Shown here piece by piece: positions 26,884 to 33,840 of a DNA stretch of 50,550 nt. Source of the DNA: Embleya hyalina (lineage in GTDB: Bacteria; Actinomycetota; Actinomycetes; Streptomycetales; Streptomycetaceae); the NCBI RefSeq assembly GCF_003967355.1, contig NZ_BIFH01000016.1, forward strand, positions 588,784 through 639,333, in the 5' to 3' direction. A model generated the notes under the pieces. The model saw nothing but the letters and a program-made list of their open reading frames with translations. It did no database searches and was not told the origin of the DNA. A program made the position numbers and the translations under genes. Position 1 is the first letter of the stretch, and the number at the start of each line of letters is the position of its first letter.

Positions 26884-27609
26884 TCACGGGCACCGCCGAA
26901 GAATGAGGAGCAGGTTCCACGTGATCACCTCGCGCAGCCCGGGGATCCGGGTGACCGTGCCGGCGAGGAAGGGCCAGTAGCGGGAGCGGGCGCTGACCAC
27001 CACCACGTCCGGCCGGGCCCGCACGTGCCGCAGGGTGGGGCCGACGTGTACGGCGAACAGGTTCTCGCCCAGGATGTGCTTGGCGGCGCGGCCGGTGCGG
27101 CGCGCGTAGCGGGTGCGGGCGCGCTCGGCGCCCACGTAGTGCCAGGGCGCCCATTCGTGACCGCCCCACGGGGAGTACCAGTTGGTGAAGGACACGTAGA
27201 TCAACCCGCCCGGGCGGGTGACCCGCACCAACTCGCCGAGGAACGTGCGCGGATCCGCGACGTGTTCGAGCACGTTGGACGAGAAGCACACGTCGGCCAC
27301 CCCGTCCGCGAGCGGCAGCAGGTAGCCGTCGGCCAGCACCGCGCCCTCGGGCGGGGTGCCGCGCGCGGCCAACTCCCGGGGATCGGGCTCGAAGAGGTAC
27401 CCGTGCGCGCCGCGTCGACGAAACTCGCGGGTGAAGTGCCCGCTGCCGCCGCCGACATCGACCACCACCCGCCCGCGCAGTCGCACATGCCGCTCGACCT
27501 GGTCGGCGGCGTCCCGGGCGAGCAGCCCGTAGCAGCCGTCGGGGTCGCTCCGTTCGTGCCGGAAGGCGCGGAACAGCGCGAGGGACCGGTGCAGCGACGG
27601 GTCCTTCAC
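26884..27609 (-). CDS. Class I SAM-dependent methyltransferase
   Basis: This 241-residue methyltransferase has motif I VVVDVGGGSGHFTREF, acceptor-side acidic residue in YLFEPDPREL, motif II CFSSNVLEHVADPRTFLGEL and RVTRPGGLIYVSF. GTG start four bases after the stop of the glycosyltransferase gene, with GGTGG upstream. The close linkage with a GT4 enzyme suggests methylation of a sugar or of a lipid-linked sugar. An 87-base gap separates it from the AftD-like gene. Confidence 0.9.
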   Translation of the reverse strand: MKDPSLHRSLALFRAFRHERSDPDGCYGLLARDAADQVERHVRLRGRVVVDVGGGSGHFTREFRRRGAHGYLFEPDPRELAARGTPPEGAVLADGYLLPLADGVADVCFSSNVLEHVADPRTFLGELVRVTRPGGLIYVSFTNWYSPWGGHEWAPWHYVGAERARTRYARRTGRAAKHILGENLFAVHVGPTLRHVRARPDVVVVSARSRYWPFLAGTVTRIPGLREVITWNLLLILRRCP

Positions 27610-27613
27610 GCGC

Positions 27614-28786
27614 TCACCACCGGCTGCTCCGTCCGGTCCCCGACGCCGCCGCCTCGGCGGCCACCGACCGGAACCGCCGGACGGTGGTGCTCCATCGGTA
27701 GCGGGCGGCGCGCAGTCTCGCGGCGCGGGCCATCGCCTCGCGGCGCCTCGGGGCGAGCGCCAGCGCACACCACGCGGCGGCGAACGAGCTTTCGCCGCGG
27801 GCCAGTACGCCGGTGACGCCGTCGTCGATCGAGTCGCGCAGCCCGGGGATGTCGAAGCCGACGGCCGGCGTGCCGCGCGCCGCGGCCTCGGTGACCACCA
27901 GGCCCCAGCCCTCGACCTGCGAGGGATGCAGCAACAGCCACGCCGCGCAAAGGAGTCGGTGTTTCTCCGCCTCGGTCACCCGGCCGGTGAAGCGCACTCC
28001 CGGCCCGGCGAGGGCACGCAGCCGATCCCGTTCGGGACCGTCGCCGACGATCACCAGTGTGCCGCCGGTCACCGGCCGGACCCGCTCCCACAGACGCAGC
28101 AGCAGATCGACGCGTTTGTAGTCGACCAGCCGGCCCACGGCCACGAACAGCGGCTCGGTCGAGGTGGGTGCCGGTGGGGCGGGCTCCTCGACGCCGTTGT
28201 GCACCACCCGGATGTGCTCCGGCGGTACGCCGATCTCCCGCAGCGCGGCGGCGGTCGAGCCGGACACCGCGACGATCAGGTTGCCCCGATGGGTGCCGGC
28301 CAGTCCCCAGCGCTCCAGGCGCCGGCCGATCCGGGCCGCGGGGCCCGGGAAGCGCATGCCCCACTGGTCGGTGTGCACATGGTTGACCAGGCACACGGTG
28401 GGGCCGCGATGCCACAGCGGGGTGAGGTAGGGCATGCCGTTGCACACCTCGACCAGCAGGTCGCAGCCGCCGATCCGGCGATCGAGGGCCCGACGGGCGC
28501 GCAGGTAGTGGTCGGTGTCCCCGCCGGCCGAGACCACCCGGTAACCCCGGTCGGCGGCGGGGCCGCCGCACAGCAGGGTGACCCGGTGGCCGTGCGCGGT
28601 GAGCCCGTCGGCCAGCCGGTCGACCAGCAGCTCGGAGCCGCCGGCGGCGGGGTTGGCCAGGTCGCGGCGGGCCAGGAAGACGATGCGATGGGGGTGCGGG
28701 GATCGGTCGGACGAGCGGGTGGGCGCAACGGGGCGACGTGGCGATACGGGCGTCACCGCACGCAACGCGGGTACGTGCTGGGGCAT
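27614..28786 (-). CDS. GT4-family glycosyltransferase
   Basis: This 390-residue cytosolic glycosyltransferase has the GT-B fold. The N-terminal domain holds RRDLANPAAGGSELLVDRLA, typical of GT4 enzymes with a glycine-rich acceptor loop. The C-terminal domain has FVAVGRLVDYKRVDLLLRLW for donor binding and the E-x7-E element HPSQVEGWGLVVTEAAARG. The ATG has a GGAG site six bases upstream; the frame is open for 61 more codons upstream, but that part is low-complexity. It is the first gene of the contiguous glycan operon. The donor is unknown. Confidence 0.93.
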   Translation of the reverse strand: MPQHVPALRAVTPVSPRRPVAPTRSSDRSPHPHRIVFLARRDLANPAAGGSELLVDRLADGLTAHGHRVTLLCGGPAADRGYRVVSAGGDTDHYLRARRALDRRIGGCDLLVEVCNGMPYLTPLWHRGPTVCLVNHVHTDQWGMRFPGPAARIGRRLERWGLAGTHRGNLIVAVSGSTAAALREIGVPPEHIRVVHNGVEEPAPPAPTSTEPLFVAVGRLVDYKRVDLLLRLWERVRPVTGGTLVIVGDGPERDRLRALAGPGVRFTGRVTEAEKHRLLCAAWLLLHPSQVEGWGLVVTEAAARGTPAVGFDIPGLRDSIDDGVTGVLARGESSFAAAWCALALAPRRREAMARAARLRAARYRWSTTVRRFRSVAAEAAASGTGRSSRW

Positions 28787-28802
28787 GTGAGCTCCAACTC
28801 GT

Positions 28803-28832
28803 TCTCGGTCTCGGTCTCGTTCTCGGTCCTGG
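28803..28832. repeat. Hexanucleotide microsatellite before the GT4 gene
   Basis: Five tandem six-base units (TCTCGG, TCTCGG, TCTCGT, TCTCGG, TCCTGG) stand 17-46 bases upstream of the glycosyltransferase ATG. Length change here would alter the leader or promoter spacing, not the protein. Confidence 0.6.
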
Positions 28833-29031
28833 AGCGAGCGAGCGTTCGGTGCGCGGGGTCGGGCCGGACCCGGGGGAGGGATGGGCCGCGCGAGTGCCGA
28901 GGTGGGGACGGCGGTGCCGGTTCTGCGGGATGGGCGGGATGTGCGGGGTGAGTTCGTAGTTTTCGCCACCGCGTCACCGCTCGGCTACTCACCGAGGTGA
29001 CAACTTTGGTCCCGGGTGAGCCGGCGAACCG

Positions 29032-30096
29032 TCAATGTGGTGCCGGTTCCGCGTGCCGTTCGGGCAGCGGGCGGGTGTCGCCCTCGGGGTCGCGATCGTC
29101 GGGCGGACCGTCGCTCGCGGCGCCGCCGGACGCGCGGCGCGGGCCTCGGACCAGGAATACCACCCCGATCGTCACCAGCACGGCCCCCAGTCCGGCCGCC
29201 GAGAACGGTGCGATCTGCCCGATGGCGATCAGCTTGCGGTCGTCCCGCTGCGCCAAGTCGACCTGGTGGCGCCGGGTTTGCGGGGTGAAGGCGATCCGGT
29301 CGCTGTTCAGCAGGACCACCGAGGCGGTCGCCGCGCCGGGCGCGCGCAGGGTCTTGCGCGGGGCGATCTTCGCGTCGATCACCCGGCCGGTGCGCTGATC
29401 CACGACCAGCTCGACGCCCGCGTTGGCGTACCACTCCTCGGCGAGCACCTGCGGCTGCCCGGGCAGGCCGACCAGCGCGCCCGGCACCTGGCGTACGCCG
29501 ATCCGGGTGTCTCGCACCGTGCCGGTGAAGCGATACCCGCGATGTCCCAGGACCTTGGTGGTGCCGCCGTAGTCCAGCGGGATCGCCGCCCCCAACGTCT
29601 CGTCCCACCAGCGGTATTGCCGCTTCTCCAGACCGAACGGGAACTTCAGGAACGCCTCGCCCTCGATCCGCGGCGTCTCGCCGCAGCAGTGCACGGGCGC
29701 GTTGGTGCGGCGGTCCGTCACCCAGCGGGCCACCGTCCACTGGTAGGACCGGCGCGGGTCCCCCCAGGCCAGCGTCTCGGGGGTGTCGATGGTCGTCGAC
29801 ACGTCCCACACCGCGCGGCCGCTGCGTTTCGCCTCCGCCACGTCGCCGAGTACGCGGCGGGTCACGGTGATCGTGCTTGCGTCCACCGGTTTCAGCGTGG
29901 CGGTGTCGAAATAGCTGCCGCTACCGGCGAAGACGACGGTGTCGTCGATGTCGACGGGAGTGCGTTTCGCGTGTGGTTCGACGTACCAGGCCAGCATCGC
30001 GGCCAGCACGAGCAGGAACACTCCCGCACCGAGCAGGAGCAGGGACGGGATCGAGGGGCGGGACGAGGTGGGGCGGGGCGAAGTGGGGCGGCGCAT
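29032..30096 (-). CDS. DUF3068 (PorA-family-like) membrane-anchored extracytoplasmic protein
   Basis: The 354-residue protein has a transmembrane helix at about 18-38 (LLLLGAGVFLLVLAAMLAWY), a large outside domain and a second helix near 305-325 before a charged cytosolic tail. The outside part shows DUF3068 features: WDVSTTIDTPETL, YQWTVARWVTDRRTN, FLKFPFGLEKRQYRWWDET and the later LAEEWYANAGVELVVDQRTG. The family is actinobacterial and linked to the envelope, and its biochemical role is not known. An AGGAG site precedes the ATG. It lies upstream in the same direction as the glycan operon but with a gap of about 245 bases. Confidence 0.88.
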   Translation of the reverse strand: MRRPTSPRPTSSRPSIPSLLLLGAGVFLLVLAAMLAWYVEPHAKRTPVDIDDTVVFAGSGSYFDTATLKPVDASTITVTRRVLGDVAEAKRSGRAVWDVSTTIDTPETLAWGDPRRSYQWTVARWVTDRRTNAPVHCCGETPRIEGEAFLKFPFGLEKRQYRWWDETLGAAIPLDYGGTTKVLGHRGYRFTGTVRDTRIGVRQVPGALVGLPGQPQVLAEEWYANAGVELVVDQRTGRVIDAKIAPRKTLRAPGAATASVVLLNSDRIAFTPQTRRHQVDLAQRDDRKLIAIGQIAPFSAAGLGAVLVTIGVVFLVRGPRRASGGAASDGPPDDRDPEGDTRPLPERHAEPAPH

Positions 30097-30225
30097 CCGG
30101 CACTCCTGACGGCGTTCGGCCTCGGGCACGTGCACGTCTGTCTGGGGTCTGGCGCGGTTCCGGCATGGGTTCCGACGCAGGTCGGGCTCGGGTTCCGTCC
30201 CAGGCCGGGAACCGTAGGCGCACCC

Positions 30226-30240
30226 TTGACGGAGTGTCAA
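30226..30240. promoter_or_regulatory. Palindrome TTGAC-N5-GTCAA in a divergent promoter
   Basis: Five-base perfect arms lie between the DUF3068 gene and the DUF2613 gene. The left arm with its next base gives TTGACG, a good -35 hexamer for the plus strand, so a protein bound here could repress or activate DUF2613. Confidence 0.4.
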
Positions 30241-30321
30241 TACACCTCGCACACTGTGCTCATACAGAGCCGGTGCATGGGAATGGGCGGGGTGCCCTCC
30301 GATCGAGAGGCTCGTCGAAGC

Positions 30322-30489
30322 ATGCACAGACTGCTCGCCGCCGGGTCGACCGTGATCCTCGCCGCCGCACTCGCCGTGGGTGCCGGGCTCGGGATCGTCG
30401 CCGCGTTGAACTCCACTCCCGACCAACCCAATTCGCCGCTCGTCTCGTTCCGTACCGATCCGACGCCGGCGCCGACCGCGCAACCCTGA
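30322..30489 (+). CDS. DUF2613-family small membrane protein
   Basis: This 55-residue protein is one hydrophobic helix (MHRLLAAGSTVILAAALAVG, then AGLGIVAALN) and a short Pro/Thr/Asp-rich tail ending in PTPAPTAQP. The glycine-rich helix and length match DUF2613, a small actinobacterial secreted or membrane family found beside aftD in mycobacteria. An upstream in-frame ATG (MGMGG) would add 15 residues, but the chosen start puts the helix at the N-terminus. It is divergent from DUF3068. The function is unknown; a small partner of the arabinosyltransferase is a guess based on place. Confidence 0.75.
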   Translation: MHRLLAAGSTVILAAALAVGAGLGIVAALNSTPDQPNSPLVSFRTDPTPAPTAQP

Positions 30490-30584
30490 TGCCGAGCCCG
30501 CACGCCGGGAGACGGGTCCGGCCCCGGCATCGGCCGGTGGTCCCCGATGACGGCGCCGGCCGGCCGGCGCGAGGGAGGGGCGAG

Positions 30585-31784
30585 GTGACGGTGCGCACTG
30601 CCTGGCGGGACGTGCCCCGGCCGCAACTGCGGCGGTTCGCCGATCTGGCCATGGCCGAGATACCCGAACTGGCGCAGGGCATCCTGCGCGACATCCGCAT
30701 CGAATACCCCGGCGTGCCGCTGGTGCCGGACGAGTCGGGTGAGCCGATGGCGCTGGTCGCCATCCGGCGCGCCCTCGTCGACTTCGTCGAGCACCTGGCC
30801 GCGACCGGCGATCGGCGGCACGAACGCCTGGAGATCTTCGAGCTGTTCGGCCGCGCCGAAGTGCTCCAGGGCCGCAGCCTCGACTCGTTGCAGGCGATGT
30901 ATCGGCTCGGCGTGCGGCTCGCCTGGCGGCGGCTGGCCGAAATCGGTCAGGGGGTGGAGATCCCGCCGCCCGCGATGTACGAACTCGCCGAGGCGGGCTT
31001 CGAGTTCCTGGACGGTCTGGTCGCGCAGTCCGTACACGGCTACGCCGAGGCCGCCGCCCGCCAGGTCGGCGAACGGTTGTGGGCGCAGAAGCGGTTGATC
31101 AAACTGCTGCTCACCGAATACGGCACCGAACCCGCGAGCGCGCTGGCCGAACACGCCGCCCGCATCGGCTGGTCGGTGCCCGAACAGGTCGCCGTCGGCG
31201 TGCTGTTGCGTCCCGCGCCCGACGCGGTGGCGCCGGCGGTGGGGCGGGACGTGCTCCTGGACATGGAGTGCGAACGGCCCCGGATGATCCTGCCCGACCC
31301 GGACGCGGCCGGGCGCCCCGAACTGGTGCGGCGGGCGATGGCGGGCTGGTCGGGCGCGATCGGCCCGTCGGTGCCGATCGCCGACGCCGCGAAATCGCTG
31401 CACTGGGCCTGTACGGCGCTGCGGCTGGTGGAGCGCGGTCACCTGCCCGAGGGGCGGCTGATCCGATGTACGGAGCACACCGAGGCGTTGGTGCTGCTTC
31501 CGCCCGAGGAACTGATCGAGGACCTGGCCCGCCGCTGTCTGGCCCCCCTGGACACCTGCCCCCCGGCGCACGCCCGCCGGTTGGAGGAAACCCTGCTGGC
31601 GTGGCTGGAAACCAGGGGCGGCGCGCCGGAGATCGCGGCCCGGTTGGGCGTGCACGCCCAGACGGTCCGCTACCGGCTGCGCCAGATCCGGGACCTGCTC
31701 GGCGACGAGATGAACGAGCCGGACCGTCGCTTCGAACTGGAACTGGTGTTGCGGGCCCGGCGATTGCGGGAGGAGGGGGATTGA
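30585..31784 (+). CDS. PucR/CdaR-type helix-turn-helix regulator
   Basis: This 399-residue regulator has an N-terminal helical sensor of the RsbRD-like class (residues about 10-170: RFADLAMAEIPELAQGILRD, then FGRAEVLQGRSLDSLQAMYR). A middle GGDEF-like relic follows. The C-terminal HTH is LLAWLETRGGAPEIAARLGV plus VHAQTVRYRLRQIRDLLGDE, the PucR signature. The start is one of two close GTGs after a GGGAGGGG site. No target gene is coupled to it. Confidence 0.9.
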   Translation: MTVRTAWRDVPRPQLRRFADLAMAEIPELAQGILRDIRIEYPGVPLVPDESGEPMALVAIRRALVDFVEHLAATGDRRHERLEIFELFGRAEVLQGRSLDSLQAMYRLGVRLAWRRLAEIGQGVEIPPPAMYELAEAGFEFLDGLVAQSVHGYAEAAARQVGERLWAQKRLIKLLLTEYGTEPASALAEHAARIGWSVPEQVAVGVLLRPAPDAVAPAVGRDVLLDMECERPRMILPDPDAAGRPELVRRAMAGWSGAIGPSVPIADAAKSLHWACTALRLVERGHLPEGRLIRCTEHTEALVLLPPEELIEDLARRCLAPLDTCPPAHARRLEETLLAWLETRGGAPEIAARLGVHAQTVRYRLRQIRDLLGDEMNEPDRRFELELVLRARRLREEGD

Positions 31785-31865
31785 GGGGGACCGGGGAATC
31801 GGGGGGCCGAGGTCGGGCGGTGCGCCGCCGTGCCCTCGATGCCGTCCGGGAACTACCGTGCGGGG

Positions 31866-32660
31866 ATGCGGATCGTGGGCGGTGGGATGGAGGCGGTGAC
31901 CGAGGTCGGGTATCGCCGGGCGCGGGTCGGGGGTGGGAGCGAGGCGGCGCGGTTGCCGGTGGGGCGGTTGCGGGTGGATCGGCTGCCGACGGGGTGCGAC
32001 GCGGTGTTGGTCGCGGGCGACCTCCAGGGGGTCGCGCCGTCGCCCTGGGGCGGGCCGCCGGTGTTGTTGGGTGTCGCGCTCGCCGATTTCCTGACGGTGT
32101 GGGCGCAGGAGGGGTCGGCGCCGATGCCGGAGCGGGTGGGCGTGGTGTTGGCGGGTGACCTGTACGCGGCGCCGGCGGCGGATCGGCGCGGCGCGACCGG
32201 GGCGGTCCGGGACGTGTGGTGGGCGTTCGCGGCGGCCGGCTGCCCGTTCGTGGTCGGCGTGGCCGGCAACCACGACGAGGTGTCGACGGCGGACCTGGCC
32301 GAGGCGGGCCCGCACGTCGTGCTGCTCGACGGCGCACACGTCGACGTGGGCGGGGTCCGCTTCGCGGGCGTGGGCCGGATCATCGGCGACCCGAAGCGGC
32401 CGGGCCGCCGGGCCGAGGAGGCGCAGACCGCCCTCGTCGACCGTGTCCTCGGCGCCGGCCCCGACGTGCTGATCCTGCACGAGGGTCCCCGCGGCCCCGC
32501 GCCCACCCAGCCGGGCCGCGCCGAGACGGCCGCCCGCATCCGGGCCGCCCCGCCGGCCCTCACCATCTGCGGCCACGTCCACTGGCCGGTCCCGGTCGCC
32601 CCCGCCCCCGGCGGCCACACCCTCAACACGGACGCCCGCGCGATCCTCCTGACCGTCTGA
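31866..32660 (+). CDS. Calcineurin-like metallophosphoesterase
   Basis: The 264-residue protein carries the dinuclear-metal phosphoesterase motifs in order: AGDLQG (variant of the first GDxHG), AGDLYAAP, GNHDE, LHEGPRG and GHVHW near the C-terminus. This resembles the small metallophosphoesterases that hydrolyse phosphodiesters or phosphomonoesters. No signal peptide is visible, so it should be cytosolic. A second ATG seven codons later is also possible. It stands alone between a PucR regulator and a TIGR03084 protein. Confidence 0.85.
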   Translation: MRIVGGGMEAVTEVGYRRARVGGGSEAARLPVGRLRVDRLPTGCDAVLVAGDLQGVAPSPWGGPPVLLGVALADFLTVWAQEGSAPMPERVGVVLAGDLYAAPAADRRGATGAVRDVWWAFAAAGCPFVVGVAGNHDEVSTADLAEAGPHVVLLDGAHVDVGGVRFAGVGRIIGDPKRPGRRAEEAQTALVDRVLGAGPDVLILHEGPRGPAPTQPGRAETAARIRAAPPALTICGHVHWPVPVAPAPGGHTLNTDARAILLTV

Positions 32661-32676
32661 CCCGACCCGGTCATGC

Positions 32677-32698
32677 GGCCCGCCGGGGGAGGCGGGCC
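32677..32698. terminator. Terminator hairpin after the metallophosphoesterase
   Basis: Perfect eight-base arms GGCCCGCC and GGCGGGCC with a six-base loop begin 16 bases after the stop codon. Confidence 0.7.
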
Positions 32699-32765
32699 CA
32701 TCCCCCGGTGCTTGCCCGCGACCCCGCGGCGATGCGACGCTGCGATCGACGAGAGGACGGCATCG

Positions 32766-33563
32766 ATGGTGGATCTCGCGGCCATGCTGGACGACCTGCG
32801 CGCGGAGGGCGCCGAGTCGGACCGGCTCGTCGCTTCGCTGTCCGCGGCCGACTGGGCGTTGCCGACGCCCGCGCCCGGGTGGACCATCGCGCACCAGATC
32901 GCCCATCTGGCCTGGACCGACGATCAGGTCCGGCTCGCCGCCACCGATCCCACCGCCTTCGCGGCCGCGGTCGCGGTGGCCGCCGCCGACCCCGACGGCT
33001 TCGTCGACCGAGGTGCGGAGGACGGCGCGACGGCACCGCCGAAGGACATCCTGGCCCGATGGCGGGCCGGTCGGCACGCGGTCCCGGAACTGCTGGCGGC
33101 GCTGCCGGCGAAGGCCCGCCTGCCGTGGTACGGACCGCCGATGAGCGCCGCGTCGATGGCCGGCGCCCGGATCATGGAGACCTGGGCGCACACCCAGGAC
33201 ATCGCCGACACGCTGGGCGTGCTCCGTACCCCCACCGCCCGCCTCCGGCACGTCGCCCGACTCGGCGTGCGGGCCCGGGACTACGCCTACACCGTGCACG
33301 GACTGCGGCCGCCCGAGCGGGAGTTCCGGGTGGAACTGATCGACCCGGACGAGCCGGGCGGCATCTGGACGCACGGTCCGGAGGACGCCGTCGAGCGGGT
33401 GACCGGTCCGCTGCTCGACTTCTGCCTCCTGGTCACCCGCCGCCGGCATCCCGCCGACCTCGCGGTGCGCGCCGAGGGCGCCGAGGCGAACCGCTGGCTG
33501 ACGATCTCCCAGTCCTACGCCGGCCCGCCCGGAGCGGGCCGCGCGCCCGGCGGATTCGGCTGA
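32766..33563 (+). CDS. TIGR03084-type (DinB/mycothiol-dependent-like) metal-binding protein
   Basis: This 265-residue protein has an N-terminal four-helix DinB-type bundle (APGWTIAHQIAHLAWTDDQV, with a His pair HQIAH; a third ligand in METWAHTQDIADTLG). The wGWTIxHQxxHL element is shared with mycothiol-dependent enzymes and with the TIGR03084 family. The C-terminal domain (RDYAYTVHGLRPPEREFRVE, then DFCLLVTRRRHPADL) is the wHTH/MDMPI-like portion. It may use mycothiol or bind a metal; no substrate can be given. A GAGAGG-like site stands upstream. Confidence 0.82.
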   Translation: MVDLAAMLDDLRAEGAESDRLVASLSAADWALPTPAPGWTIAHQIAHLAWTDDQVRLAATDPTAFAAAVAVAAADPDGFVDRGAEDGATAPPKDILARWRAGRHAVPELLAALPAKARLPWYGPPMSAASMAGARIMETWAHTQDIADTLGVLRTPTARLRHVARLGVRARDYAYTVHGLRPPEREFRVELIDPDEPGGIWTHGPEDAVERVTGPLLDFCLLVTRRRHPADLAVRAEGAEANRWLTISQSYAGPPGAGRAPGGFG

Positions 33564-33623
33564 GTCGGATGCGCCCTCGCCCCCCGAATCCACGCGCCCA
33601 CCCGGCTCCCGCTCGACCCGAAT

Positions 33624-33635
33624 TGGTCCAGACCT
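33624..33635. promoter_or_regulatory. DasR-type operator (dre) / chitinase direct-repeat element TGGTCCAGACCT
   Basis: TGGTCCAGACCT is the known element in Streptomyces chitinase promoters and fits the DasR responsive element (an imperfect TGGTCTAGACCA palindrome). It lies directly upstream of and touches the -35 hexamer, as expected for repression by DasR relieved by amino-sugar phosphates. Confidence 0.85.
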
Positions 33636-33636
33636 A

Positions 33637-33666
33637 TTGACAGTTCCGCCGTCGCGGCGGTCAACT
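33637..33666 (+). promoter_or_regulatory. Chitinase promoter
   Basis: A perfect TTGACA -35 hexamer follows the DasR-type operator by one base. TCAACT at a spacing of 18 bases is the best -10 candidate but is weak. The leader to the ATG would be about 170 bases and contains nothing else I recognise. Confidence 0.5.
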
Positions 33667-33840
33667 CGTCCTGCACACAGGCACCCCGGCACCTCCGGGT
33701 GCGCCCGGACGGCCTGCGCACGTCCCGCACCGAGGGAGCCTGACGTCCCATCAGGCGACGCGGCGCCGATCCGGGTCCACCTTCCACGCACACCCACGCC
33801 CGCAGGCAACCGCCCGGGCCGGTACGGGAGGCACACCACC

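Noticed and set aside
23287-27816. A 1509-codon open frame on the plus strand opposite the AftD-like gene
   Set aside because: Its sequence is Arg/Gly/Ala/Pro-rich with no domain, and it mirrors the codon bias of the minus-strand genes; it is a GC-rich shadow.
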